Shown piece after piece: positions 1 to 7,972 of a stretch of 64,000 bases of DNA. Numbering within the stretch: the first letter of the stretch is position 1; each line of letters opens with the position of its first letter. Both the position numbers and the translations under genes were made by a program. The DNA comes from Fictibacillus halophilus (GTDB taxonomy: Bacteria > Bacillota > Bacilli > Bacillales > Fictibacillaceae), in assembly GCF_016401385.1 (NCBI RefSeq), contig NZ_JAEACF010000001.1:3038001-3102000 (forward strand), read 5' to 3'. A model generated the notes under the pieces. The model saw nothing but the letters and a program-made list of their open reading frames with translations, was not told where the DNA came from and searched no databases.

Positions 1-1
1 T

Positions 2-307
2 TACCGTCCGGGGACAGCGTCTCTCACAGGTACAGAGGTTATCATACGGATCAGCCAAAGGTGTATCGTAAAAACGTTAAACATTCGCTCACTCGTCAGC
101 CCTGGCATAGGTACCACAGTAAATTGGACGGTCCGTAAGAATGGAGCGGACACGGGACTGACTGCTTCTATGAACGGTTTACAAAATTCCGCTATCAATG
201 ACGACGTTTCGTTGACCTATGAGGCTGGGGACACCTTGTCTTTAAAGGTTTCTACTGCACTTATTAGTACGATCGCAGATACGGTTGTCCAAGTTGAAAT
301 TGTTTAG
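2..307 (+). CDS. C-terminal part of a spore-surface (BclA C-domain-like) protein, 5' end outside window
   Basis: The frame is open from the left edge to a TAG stop, about 101 codons, and no start with a ribosome site is seen, so the 5' end lies outside the window. The C-terminal half alternates short beta-strand-like stretches with glycines, with motifs VRKNGADTGL, EAGDTLSLKV and a VVQVEIV ending. This pattern recalls the jelly-roll tail of exosporium filament proteins such as BclA. It converges on a DUF4183 gene only 3 bp away, and a second DUF4183 gene follows, which supports a spore-surface role. The family assignment rests on pattern resemblance only. The part before about codon 25 reads less convincingly and could hide an upstream frame change. 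Confidence 0.5.
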   Translation, partial: YRPGTASLTGTEVIIRISQRCIVKTLNIRSLVSPGIGTTVNWTVRKNGADTGLTASMNGLQNSAINDDVSLTYEAGDTLSLKVSTALISTIADTVVQVEIV

Positions 308-310
308 CTG

Positions 311-817
311 TTAGGAGATGGTCATGATTCTTATGAACTGAAGGATGAGCGGAACGCCCCGATTGGGAACAGGACCCGCTGATTGAAGAAGCGTGAGACT
401 GCCTTCTTTCACTTCATAAAAAGAGGACGGCTGCAGCATGCCGTTTACAAATAAATTAATATACGAGACGGTCGTTGGATTTAAAATATCTGTGCTTCTA
501 TACTCGGGATATCGATCGTCATTTGTATATATTCTTTTGATACCATCTGAAAGAGTCGTATATTGAAACGTCTCTACACGTAGTAGCGTTGGTGATGGTG
601 GCACGGGTGGAAATGGCGGGAACGAGATGGGTGCCGGACACGAGAAATAATAATAGTCGTCAGCTTCACAAGATCGACAGTCGCAGCAGGTACAACAGGA
701 CGATGACGAACGGCAAGACTCGTTTTGGAAAAGAGTTCTTTTTGATTGATGTTGTGAACAGCAGCGGTCAAACAAGGTTTTTCTTTTACCACACATATGA
801 TTTGGTTTTTGGAACAA
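311..817 (-). CDS. Cys-rich DUF4183-domain protein, probable spore surface component
   Basis: 168 residues. The start is a TTG, chosen because GGGGGAG sits 7 nt upstream; the first ATG lies 7 codons further in and has no such site. Residues 1-60 are rich in Cys, with CC and CxxC pairs. A proline-rich linker (SFPPFPPVPPSP, about 67-78) follows. Residues 80-168 form a DUF4183 domain, recognisable from TTLSDGIKRIY, VSYINLFVNGMLQP and a GVPLILQFI ending. DUF4183 is common in Bacillus exosporium and spore-associated proteins. The Cys-rich arm suggests disulphide cross-linking into the spore coat or exosporium, which is inference. It lies downstream of another DUF4183 gene on the same strand. Confidence 0.75.
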   Translation of the reverse strand: MFQKPNHMCGKRKTLFDRCCSQHQSKRTLFQNESCRSSSSCCTCCDCRSCEADDYYYFSCPAPISFPPFPPVPPSPTLLRVETFQYTTLSDGIKRIYTNDDRYPEYRSTDILNPTTVSYINLFVNGMLQPSSFYEVKEGSLTLLQSAGPVPNRGVPLILQFIRIMTIS

Positions 818-894
818 CGTAAACTCCCCCTATCACAGCTAGCTCTAGTACCTTGCACCCAGCACCGCTGCTGGTCCACTATGAATGTTCTTAA

Positions 895-1185
895 TTAAGT
901 AGTCACAAACTCTATGATTACAGGCGTCTGACCGGCAAGTGTATCACCGTTAGGAATGGTGATCTCAGCTGTCGTTACGGTTGATGTATCATCTGTCTGA
1001 ATCATGCCATTAATGTATAGGTTATAGTACGAATATGTCGTAGGGAAGGCTGTAGCTGGTGCACCTGTGTCGTCTGTAAAAGCAGTAGCTGCGATTTCAA
1101 ATGTCGCACCCGTTCCAGTACCACTTGCGATGGTCGAAGCAAATCTGCTCGCGTTCACATTGATATACGGTTTAATAATTGGCAT
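895..1185 (-). CDS. DUF4183-domain protein
   Basis: 96 residues starting MPIIKPYINVNASRF. This ATG has GGGGA 8 nt upstream; an in-frame ATG 15 nt earlier has no ribosome site. Almost the whole protein is one DUF4183 domain (TTYSYYNLYINGMIQ, then GDTLAGQTPVIIEF). There is no signal peptide or membrane segment, as expected for a protein made in the mother cell and assembled on the spore. It shares strand and family with the Cys-rich protein 77 bp downstream; together they look like a structural pair. A SigK-like -10 box upstream would fit late mother-cell expression. Confidence 0.75.
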   Translation of the reverse strand: MPIIKPYINVNASRFASTIASGTGTGATFEIAATAFTDDTGAPATAFPTTYSYYNLYINGMIQTDDTSTVTTAEITIPNGDTLAGQTPVIIEFVTT

Positions 1186-1254
1186 AGATGTATTCCCCAT
1201 TTCATTCAGATTTTAGACTTCCCAACTACAGTTGGTGCTGCCTAACAACACCAC

Positions 1255-1263
1255 TATTCTATG
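1255..1263 (-). promoter_or_regulatory. Possible SigK -10 box upstream of the DUF4183 gene
   Basis: On the minus strand the bases read CATAGAATA, matching the SigK -10 consensus CATANNNTA, about 70 nt before the DUF4183 start codon. No convincing -35 AC box is seen at the right distance, so this is a weak call supported mainly by the kind of gene it precedes. Confidence 0.3.
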
Positions 1264-1293
1264 CCAATGTACCTAGAATTGACCCAAAAAGTT

Positions 1294-1334
1294 CTCCCCT
1301 GAAATGTCCATCTTAAATGGACATTTCAGGGGAG
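1294..1334. other. Perfect 18-bp inverted repeat with 5-nt loop
   Basis: Arms 1294-1311 (CTCCCCTGAAATGTCCAT) and 1317-1334 are exact complements. T-rich sequence follows on both strands, so it looks like a bidirectional terminator. It lies between the starts of two divergent genes, where neither would need one. Confidence 0.75.
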
Positions 1335-1347
1335 TTTGTATTTGTTT

Positions 1348-1360
1348 GGGGTCAGACCCC
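1348..1360. repeat. GGGGTCAGACCCC palindrome, copy 1
   Basis: Near-palindromic 13-mer in the intergenic space before the ZorA-like gene, followed by CATTTCCCAA. Two further intergenic places in the window carry it (41344-41356, 47383-47410). Confidence 0.8.
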
Positions 1361-1436
1361 ATTTCCCAAAATATTTCCCAACACTAGGACATATCTATCA
1401 ATATAGGGCAGTCAGACAAGACATCTAAGGGGTGGC

Positions 1437-3062
1437 ATGATGGATCAACTTACTTTAATCGTCGTCGGGGTCATTGGGTTTCTCGTATTTATGGGGATTG
1501 TGGGTCATACACAAACCGCCTATCACTTTCGCAAATGGAACAAAGAGCTTCAGCAGCTCGAGACAAATAAAGAACAGCAGCCGTACTCGCATTGGCTGCA
1601 ACGGGTTACAGCCGATTATAAACAGTTTCATCTAGCAGGAGTACCGCAGCTCAACACGCAGGCACTGATTGAAAAACATCTATACAATGAACGCATTCCG
1701 CTTCTTGGCGTCTTGAGGGTACCGGTCGGCAATATTCAAAAGCTGCTCAACCAGCTTCCGTCTTTCACGATCATTCTCGGCGTGCTTGGAACGTTCGTCG
1801 GACTCACGCTCTCTCTTTTATCTATGCAAGATACGCTCATGACGCTCGGCACGCAGCCTGCTGATTCAAATCTTACGCTGAATTCGATCATCTCCTCCCT
1901 CACCGCACCGTTCGAAGGGATGAGTGTTGCTTTTTATACGAGTATTGCTGGAATTGGAGCCGCACTTCTGCTCAATTCAATTCAGTCAGGCTTCTTCTCG
2001 CAAGGAACATCACTTTCTTATATGCAGAACAAACTTTTAGCCGATTGTGAAGTGTACCTGGATCACAATATCAACAGTGACCTGATCAATGACAAGCCAC
2101 AAGATTCGGTTGAACGCCTCCTCGATCGCCTAGCGTCAAGGGTCGAGTCGTCGTTTGACAAAACGCTCGGCGAGTTCGCGTCGCAAATGGTCAATTTTAC
2201 AGCAGGTCTTCAAAAAGCGATGGAAGACGTGAACGGCATTTTTGAAGCACAGCGCGAACACGCTGAACGGTTCGGGGCATCTGCTACACAGCTCGATCAG
2301 TTCGGACAACGGTTTAACGAGACGACAAAAGAACTCGGAACCATTCAAAAAACAGTCGACACAAGCATCAACGCACTCGCCAAGAACATCTCCTCGTTCG
2401 AGCAGCAGCTAAAAACGAGCAACGACCGCCACACACAAGGTCAGCAAAAGTTTGAACAACTCATCCAACGCTCTGATAAAATGCTGCAAGAAGCTCAGCG
2501 TCGGTCTGAAGAGCATGCGCAATCCATGCTTCGCGGCATGCAGGAACAGCTGCAACACTACCAAAATCAGCATGACGCACTCGAGAACCGCCTCGCACAA
2601 AAGCAAGACGAATGGCATTACCGCTATGCCGAAAAACAAGGCGAATACGGCCGTGCGGCAGCTGACTTTGCTTCAAGCGTCGGTCAGCTCGAAAAAGGAT
2701 TCTACGCTGCGGTGGAGCATATCAAGCGTGATTTTACCGACCAAGTTAGAAACATCATGGACAGTCAGAGCAGACAGCTCGCTTCTGCCTTAAACAACTC
2801 ACAAAATCAAAACAGCCGCGATGATGATATGCGCGAGCTCGCTCGAACGCTCGAAAACCTGCACCACGGCTTAACGCGAAGCATCACCGACAACAATCGC
2901 ACACTCTCTGACATGTATCACCTCATGCAGCGCATCTACCAAGCTGCGATGAACCAATCATCCAATCAAGTGATCTATGAAACACGCAGTCCTCGCGCAC
3001 CCGAATACGTCGAAGATGAACGCATGCCAGAAGTCTCGCCGCAAAATTTTAGGAGACGGTGA
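1437..3062 (+). CDS. ZorA-like MotA/TolQ/ExbB proton-channel protein with long cytoplasmic tail
   Basis: 541 residues. Three membrane segments are visible: about 5-23, 108-130 (LGVLGTFVGLTLSLL, the MotA/ExbB signature) and 160-182 (GMSVAFYTSIAGIGAALLLN). After residue 200 comes a tail of about 340 residues rich in Gln, Glu, Lys and Arg with coiled-coil character. MotA lacks such a tail; the ZorA stator of Zorya anti-phage systems has one. ZorA and ZorB together form a proton-driven inner-membrane motor. The stop overlaps the region of the next gene, a MotB/OmpA-type partner, so the two are translationally coupled. No ZorC, ZorD, ZorE, ZorF or ZorG candidate follows. It could instead be an uncharacterised MotAB-like machine unrelated to defence. 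Confidence 0.75.
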   Translation: MMDQLTLIVVGVIGFLVFMGIVGHTQTAYHFRKWNKELQQLETNKEQQPYSHWLQRVTADYKQFHLAGVPQLNTQALIEKHLYNERIPLLGVLRVPVGNIQKLLNQLPSFTIILGVLGTFVGLTLSLLSMQDTLMTLGTQPADSNLTLNSIISSLTAPFEGMSVAFYTSIAGIGAALLLNSIQSGFFSQGTSLSYMQNKLLADCEVYLDHNINSDLINDKPQDSVERLLDRLASRVESSFDKTLGEFASQMVNFTAGLQKAMEDVNGIFEAQREHAERFGASATQLDQFGQRFNETTKELGTIQKTVDTSINALAKNISSFEQQLKTSNDRHTQGQQKFEQLIQRSDKMLQEAQRRSEEHAQSMLRGMQEQLQHYQNQHDALENRLAQKQDEWHYRYAEKQGEYGRAAADFASSVGQLEKGFYAAVEHIKRDFTDQVRNIMDSQSRQLASALNNSQNQNSRDDDMRELARTLENLHHGLTRSITDNNRTLSDMYHLMQRIYQAAMNQSSNQVIYETRSPRAPEYVEDERMPEVSPQNFRRR

Positions 3063-3067
3063 TCAGT

Positions 3068-3763
3068 ATGAAGGCGCGAAAATCTTACTACAACGACGAC
3101 AGCCAAGAAACGCAAGAAATCTTCTGGCCAAGTTTTACCGATATGATGAGTATGATGGTGCTCGTCATGATTTTTATCGCGATCCTCGCTTATGTGCAGA
3201 GCATCTATAACGCGTATGATCAGGCTCAGATTAAACGCGAACTTGGTCAGGTGGCAGAGGTGAAGAAGCATATTTCTGACCTCATTCAAAAACAACTTGA
3301 AGAAAACGTTGGAAAAGATAAAATCATCCGTGGACCGAACAACACGATCTCTGTAGAAGGAAATATTCTTTTTGATACCGGAAGTGCCGATATTTCGGAA
3401 AAAGGAAAGCAAGTACTGAATCCGCTCGCTGACGCTCTCGCCGCAATCATCGAGGAAAAAGACATGAGTCAGTATCTGTACATCATTCTGATCGAAGGCC
3501 ATACGGATTCCGTTCCGTACGACAACTGGTCGCTCTCCACTCAGCGTGCGGTCGCAGTCGTGGACTATTTAGGAAAAGCGAACCCGAAGCTTGCTAAAAA
3601 AGAGTACGCCCAATATCTGGCGGCAACAGGGTACAGCGAATATAAGCCGATTGCAAAAGGTAACACAACTGAAGCGCTGCAAAAAAACCGCCGCATCTCG
3701 TTTCAGATCATTTTGGACGACGACAAGTGGCAGAGCAAGCTGAAGGAAATTGTGGAGCAATAG
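3068..3763 (+). CDS. ZorB-like MotB/OmpA-domain motor partner
   Basis: 231 residues with the ATG at 3068. An in-frame GTG at 3059 overlaps the zorA-like stop but sits only 2 nt after AGGAGA, so the ATG is preferred. One N-terminal membrane segment (about 26-47) follows FWPSFTDMMSMM; Asp25 takes the place of the ion-binding aspartate of MotB and ZorB. A short coiled coil leads to an OmpA-like peptidoglycan-binding domain (about 98-220), with NILFDTGSADIS, EGHTDSVPYDNW, LSTQRA and the NRRISFQI ending. With the upstream protein it should form a proton-driven stator anchored to the wall. A strong terminator follows immediately, so the operon has only two genes. Confidence 0.8.
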   Translation: MKARKSYYNDDSQETQEIFWPSFTDMMSMMVLVMIFIAILAYVQSIYNAYDQAQIKRELGQVAEVKKHISDLIQKQLEENVGKDKIIRGPNNTISVEGNILFDTGSADISEKGKQVLNPLADALAAIIEEKDMSQYLYIILIEGHTDSVPYDNWSLSTQRAVAVVDYLGKANPKLAKKEYAQYLAATGYSEYKPIAKGNTTEALQKNRRISFQIILDDDKWQSKLKEIVEQ

Positions 3764-3775
3764 CAAAATCAGCAC

Positions 3776-3808
3776 AAAAAAAAACGAGCGGAACACTTCG
3801 CTCGTTTT
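3776..3808. terminator. Bidirectional terminator
   Basis: Stem CGAGCG (3785-3790) / CGCTCG (3799-3804), flanked by A and T runs on both sides. It separates the ZorB-like gene from the convergent membrane-protein gene. Confidence 0.85.
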
Positions 3809-3817
3809 CTTCTGCTA

Positions 3818-4300
3818 TTAAGCTTCTTTTTTACGCAACTGACGCCTGAAATATAAAAAGACCGGAAGTGGAATGAGTATAAACCCAGAACTTTTTACAA
3901 TCTTATTTATCTCATTCCTTCTCTCTTGCAACTTCTCGTTTTCAATCATCATCTCATAGTCTTTCCGCATCTCTTCATCCGTTTTCTTATTAGGCAACGG
4001 TTTTCCGTTTTCATCATATACAGTCTCCGCTAAACCCAGTTTGTATTCTGCAAAACTAGCTTGATATGTATCCGGGCTCACAATATCGGCCACGCTCATA
4101 AATATGCTAATACTTCCTCCTATCGTTAGCGAAAGCGTCGTAAACAACACCAAATATATGTACAAATGCCTAAACATCTTCTCTTCCCCCTTCTCATCAT
4201 AAGCAGTTTTTGACTTCACTGCTGCAATCGCCACTCCGACAAATAACAATAATACGATTACTTCAAAGTACACTAAGTAATCTAGATCAAAATTAAACAT
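3818..4300 (-). CDS. Uncharacterised three-segment membrane protein
   Basis: 160 residues; family not recognised. Hydrophobic segments lie at about 8-27, 45-68 and 137-152, with a charged stretch of about 65 residues (DEEMRKDYEMMIENEKLQER) between the last two. The C-terminus is basic. The ATG has AGGTGAAG about 5 nt upstream. It is a single gene that converges on the ZorAB-like pair, from which a terminator separates it, so co-function is not implied. It could be a small accessory of either neighbour, but nothing in the sequence shows that. Confidence 0.65.
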   Translation of the reverse strand: MFNFDLDYLVYFEVIVLLLFVGVAIAAVKSKTAYDEKGEEKMFRHLYIYLVLFTTLSLTIGGSISIFMSVADIVSPDTYQASFAEYKLGLAETVYDENGKPLPNKKTDEEMRKDYEMMIENEKLQERRNEINKIVKSSGFILIPLPVFLYFRRQLRKKEA

Positions 4301-4518
4301 ATCTTCACCTAGCTTTCTACTAATAAATTTCTATGTTAAAAGAGCTATCTTTCTTTCAATCTTCTATTATTTGCTATTGCTACATAATTCTCCTTTGATT
4401 CTTAATAAGAACTTATAATAAAAATGGAAATATTTTTATAAAAAGTAAAACTATTTATCTTTCCTTTACGAATATATGAGCAAGACAACCTTTTTAGTCT
4501 GGAAGTGAAGACAAAATC

Positions 4519-5064
4519 ATGATGAAGCAGAAAAGATGGATCAGCCTTATTCAAAAAAGAGGCGATCAACATGCAGCGAACGAGCTGATCTCTCATTACT
4601 ATCAATCTATTTATGCATATGTTTATAAACAAACGTTGAACAAAGAACTATCACTCGATCTAACACAAGACATTTTTATAAGCATGCTTCTCTCTATTCA
4701 ACAGTTTGATGAGAAAAAAGCATCTTTTAAAACGTGGCTGTACCGAATCGCAACCTACAAGCTCGTTGATTATTTCAGATCTAAAAACTATACATATGAT
4801 CGTTCCACAGACTCAATGGATGGTGTTGAAATTGCCACACCTTCAGATTTCACGCTCGAGTTGGAATGGAGAGAAGACATTAAAAAGGCGGCACAACTCA
4901 TAAACAACTTCTCTATTATTGATCAACAGGTTCTACGGCTTAAATTGTTCGGCGAGCAAACGTTTATCGAAATCGCCAGTTCTCTAGATATGCCTGAGTC
5001 ATCTATTAAAACAAAGTATTATGCTGCAATAAAGAAAATAAAACATCGAATGGAGGCTGAATAA
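4519..5064 (+). CDS. ECF-type RNA polymerase sigma factor
   Basis: 181 residues, the usual ECF length. Sigma region 2 covers about 25-95 (LTQDIFISMLLSIQQFDE, FKTWLYRIATYKLVDYFRSKN). Region 4 covers about 125-178 (IDQQVLRLKLFGEQTFIEIA, then MPESSIKTKYYAAIKKIK). It is the first gene of a five-gene operon; the next gene starts directly after its stop with GGAGG in the 3' coding end. The order sigma, membrane protein, ABC ATPase, permeases resembles the B. subtilis sigY operon, so the membrane protein may act as its anti-sigma factor and the ABC exporter as its target. No typical ZAS-type anti-sigma motif is present. Confidence 0.9.
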   Translation: MMKQKRWISLIQKRGDQHAANELISHYYQSIYAYVYKQTLNKELSLDLTQDIFISMLLSIQQFDEKKASFKTWLYRIATYKLVDYFRSKNYTYDRSTDSMDGVEIATPSDFTLELEWREDIKKAAQLINNFSIIDQQVLRLKLFGEQTFIEIASSLDMPESSIKTKYYAAIKKIKHRMEAE

Positions 5065-5820
5065 ATGGAGAAGGAAAAGTTTCACATCGAGTATCCAACG
5101 GATTTTGAAAGAAAAAACCAGATTTCATCTATTGTATCTGCCGGTCTAACAAAACCCAAATCGTTTCTATCTTATCTTCTTGAAATGTATCAACAGCTTG
5201 GCTTTCGCTATTTATTTCGAGATGCTACTGAAATTCTGTTTACGACCTGTTTAGCGCTAGCTGTAATGCTATACGGCATATTTTCACTGAAATCATCTTT
5301 AGACATGCAAGATTTATATTCTTTCATCTTTACGCTGTCTCCTATTTTTTTCTTTGCTCTATCCTCTCTATTTTTAGTACGTGCTTTAATGAAAGACACT
5401 TTTTCAGTAGAGATGACCTGTAAGTACCATGTGTTTCAGCTAGCCGCTTTTCGTATGTTAATTTTCAGTCTGCTAACGATGCTCATAAATATCGCATTGA
5501 TTATCGTTCTATCGTTCTTGTTTCAATCGATTCAAATCCTGGATGCACTGCTGTTATCATGCAGCTCATTAAGCCTATTTTCAGTCCTTTACCTGTACGC
5601 CTTACGCCATGCAAAAGGGCCGTTCCCAACTTATTTCATGATGGCAAGCTGGCTGTTAGTGAATGTTCTGCCGGCCACCTTAAATCAGAACATGTACAGC
5701 ATGTTTTTAAGTCATGTACCTACATATGTATACGGAATCGTACTCATCATCAGCATCGTGCTCTATGTAAAAACATTAAAAAAACTAATCTCATTTCGAG
5801 GTGCAGAAGGAGTTCAATAA
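5065..5820 (+). CDS. Polytopic membrane protein, candidate anti-sigma factor
   Basis: 251 residues. A cytoplasmic-looking N-terminus of about 55 residues contains YPTDFERKNQISSIVSAGL and is followed by about six hydrophobic segments. Family not recognised with certainty. It sits directly behind the ECF sigma gene and directly ahead of the ABC ATPase gene, with no gap, so all three are made together. The soluble N-terminal arm could bind the sigma factor; this is inference from position. The alternative is an extra membrane subunit of the exporter. Confidence 0.75.
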   Translation: MEKEKFHIEYPTDFERKNQISSIVSAGLTKPKSFLSYLLEMYQQLGFRYLFRDATEILFTTCLALAVMLYGIFSLKSSLDMQDLYSFIFTLSPIFFFALSSLFLVRALMKDTFSVEMTCKYHVFQLAAFRMLIFSLLTMLINIALIIVLSFLFQSIQILDALLLSCSSLSLFSVLYLYALRHAKGPFPTYFMMASWLLVNVLPATLNQNMYSMFLSHVPTYVYGIVLIISIVLYVKTLKKLISFRGAEGVQ

Positions 5821-6705
5821 ATGTTAATCGTTGAAGACGTTACAAAAAATTTCGGGCAGTTCAATGCACTAAAAAATATAAACCTTGAGTTTCATAACGG
5901 TGTGTATGGATTATTGGCGCCGAACGGAGCGGGCAAGACAACACTGATTAAGATGCTCACGACACTGTTGTTCCCAACGAGTGGAAGCATTCGTTATGAC
6001 GGAGAAGATATTATTAAGATGGATGAAAGATACCGCGAGATGATCGGTTACCTTCCTCAGGAGTTTGGCTATTACAAAAATTATTCGCCTACCTCTTACC
6101 TCCTTTACCTTGCAGCGTTAAAAGGAATACACCGAAAAACGGCGATAGCTCGAGTTGAAGAACTGCTTAAAACCGTAGCACTGGATCATGTGGCCAACAA
6201 AAAGATGAAGAAGTTTTCCGGAGGGATGATTCAGCGTGTTGGAATCGCTCAGGCCATGTTGAATGACCCGAAAATTCTTATTCTAGATGAGCCTACAGCT
6301 GGTTTAGATCCAAAAGAAAGAGTTCGTTTTCGTAATCTACTTACGAACCTGGCTCGCGATCGCATTGTCATTTTATCCACACATATCGTGTCAGATGTAG
6401 AATCGATCGCAAACGAGATCATCATGATTAAAAATCAAGAAGTGTTATACAAAGATACCGTTTCTAACATCTGCGGTAACATTCAAGGCCTCGTTTATGA
6501 GACTAAAGTTGCTTATGATGAAACGGAGCGGTTTCGTTCTACTTACCTTACCTTGTCTGAAAAACAAGAAAACGGAAGCATGTACATGCGTTTTTTAACA
6601 GAAGATACAGCTAAAGCAGAATGGAAACAGGTTCATCCAAACTTAGAAGATGTCTTTTTGTATATCTATCAAGATGGAGTACTATCTGATGATCAAACAG
6701 CTTGA
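5821..6705 (+). CDS. ABC transporter ATP-binding protein
   Basis: 294 residues. Walker A reads APNGAGKTT, so the usual first Gly of GxxGxGKT is Ala. The signature FSGGMIQRVGIAQAM, Walker B ILILDEPTAGLDP and the H-loop STHI are intact. This is an exporter-type (ABC-2) ATPase in which the two permeases downstream supply the membrane path. The start has AAGGAG 8 nt upstream, inside the previous gene. Its 3' end overlaps the first permease by 17 nt. Substrate unknown; antimicrobial peptide export is a common job for such sigma-linked exporters. Confidence 0.92.
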   Translation: MLIVEDVTKNFGQFNALKNINLEFHNGVYGLLAPNGAGKTTLIKMLTTLLFPTSGSIRYDGEDIIKMDERYREMIGYLPQEFGYYKNYSPTSYLLYLAALKGIHRKTAIARVEELLKTVALDHVANKKMKKFSGGMIQRVGIAQAMLNDPKILILDEPTAGLDPKERVRFRNLLTNLARDRIVILSTHIVSDVESIANEIIMIKNQEVLYKDTVSNICGNIQGLVYETKVAYDETERFRSTYLTLSEKQENGSMYMRFLTEDTAKAEWKQVHPNLEDVFLYIYQDGVLSDDQTA

Positions 6706-7957
6706 ATTTAAAAAAATCATCTCGTCACCTATTATTCTAGGATTGTTCGTACTCTTTCTTTTGTTTAACTGCTTTCTCATCTATCAGCAATCATCCATTC
6801 GAAATGATATGAGGTCACTTCAGCCAATTGTACAAGAAACGGGAACGTTAATGGATAAAGAGGGACGTGAAAAGCTGCAAACCTCTTATGAAGAAGATTT
6901 AAATTCTTGGAATCAGCTCTCACAAAGCAAAACTGGAGACACCTATCAAAACGCAGCGGACTTTTATAAACCAGAAATCTACTATAGTTTGATTGAATCA
7001 AACATTTATTCAGAAAAAGAATTGCAAGACATCAACAATCTAGCCATAAAAGAAACGTATCAAAACTCTATCAAGGATATTGAAACGAAGTACAGCACTT
7101 TAAACGTCATGGAAAATGCAGAAGAAGGCATCCGCCTTTTCGGCTTGGAAGGTGCTGCAGCTGAAAAAGTTCGTGAGCAATACACGGTATTAAAACCACG
7201 TGTAGAGGAGCTTATCCAAAATAAAGAACACCTTCATCTATTCTTTCATGGAAAAATGTTTGGAACACATTCTTTTCTTTTTAAAACGTTATTTGGATTC
7301 GTCATTTTTCAAGCTATGATTCTAATCGTTTTATTTACGGCATTTATCGTTAATTATGAGTTCGAACAAAAAACTTTTTTAGTCGCCTATTCAACAAAGC
7401 GTGGTAGAAAATTGGTGTGGGACAAGCTATTTGTTTCGCTATTTACTTCCATCCTTATGACTGTTGTTCTTCTATCTTCAACATTGCTTGGTTATTTTAT
7501 TGTGTTTGACTACTCTGGTCTTTGGACCGTCCCCATCAGTACAGGGTTTTTAATAGAAATGAATGAAATTCCGTTTATTAGCTGGTGGAATCTCACATTT
7601 TTAGAATATTTACTTTTGACCTGTGTTCTAGTAGTTGTGTGCCAAATTCTTTTTGTTTTGCTTACATTTTGCACTTCGATGTGGATTAGGAATAGTTATA
7701 TCGTATTTGTTATTTTCGGAGTGATTTTTTCAGCAGGGTTACTCTTACCAAGCATCATACCAAAAAACAGCACAATGCTTCTTTACACTCACTTTACACC
7801 TTTCACCTTAGCCATGAATGTTAAAAAATGGTGGATGGAAAGTGGTGTTTTCAAAGCGTTTAAGTATTATGAAATCATTACCGTTTCTGGATGGCTCGTT
7901 GCTTTACTTCTCACAGCCTGGTTCTTTATTAACCGTTTTTCCCGAGAAAATTTATAG
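6689..7957 (+). CDS. ABC-2 type permease
   Basis: 422 residues with the ATG at 6689 (MIKQLEFKKIISSP), chosen because GGAG lies 9 nt upstream inside the ATPase gene; earlier in-frame starts lack a site. One N-terminal membrane segment is followed by a large loop of about 160 residues rich in Glu and Lys, then about five more membrane segments. This layout is typical of ABC-2 or YxlG-like permeases with a big extracytoplasmic loop. It overlaps the ATPase gene by 17 nt, implying translational coupling. The next gene has the same layout, so the pair probably forms the heterodimeric channel. Confidence 0.85.
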   Translation: MIKQLEFKKIISSPIILGLFVLFLLFNCFLIYQQSSIRNDMRSLQPIVQETGTLMDKEGREKLQTSYEEDLNSWNQLSQSKTGDTYQNAADFYKPEIYYSLIESNIYSEKELQDINNLAIKETYQNSIKDIETKYSTLNVMENAEEGIRLFGLEGAAAEKVREQYTVLKPRVEELIQNKEHLHLFFHGKMFGTHSFLFKTLFGFVIFQAMILIVLFTAFIVNYEFEQKTFLVAYSTKRGRKLVWDKLFVSLFTSILMTVVLLSSTLLGYFIVFDYSGLWTVPISTGFLIEMNEIPFISWWNLTFLEYLLLTCVLVVVCQILFVLLTFCTSMWIRNSYIVFVIFGVIFSAGLLLPSIIPKNSTMLLYTHFTPFTLAMNVKKWWMESGVFKAFKYYEIITVSGWLVALLLTAWFFINRFSRENL

Positions 7958-7972
7958 ATAGGACGCGAACAT

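Noticed and set aside
574..879. 101-residue frame antisense and out of phase to the Cys-rich DUF4183 gene
   Set aside because: Overlaps the well-supported DUF4183 frame, with no domain and no ribosome site.
1437..3763. A complete Zorya defence system
   Set aside because: Only the ZorA/ZorB-like pair is present; the neighbours are a terminator and an unrelated small membrane protein, with no ZorC, D, E, F or G candidate.
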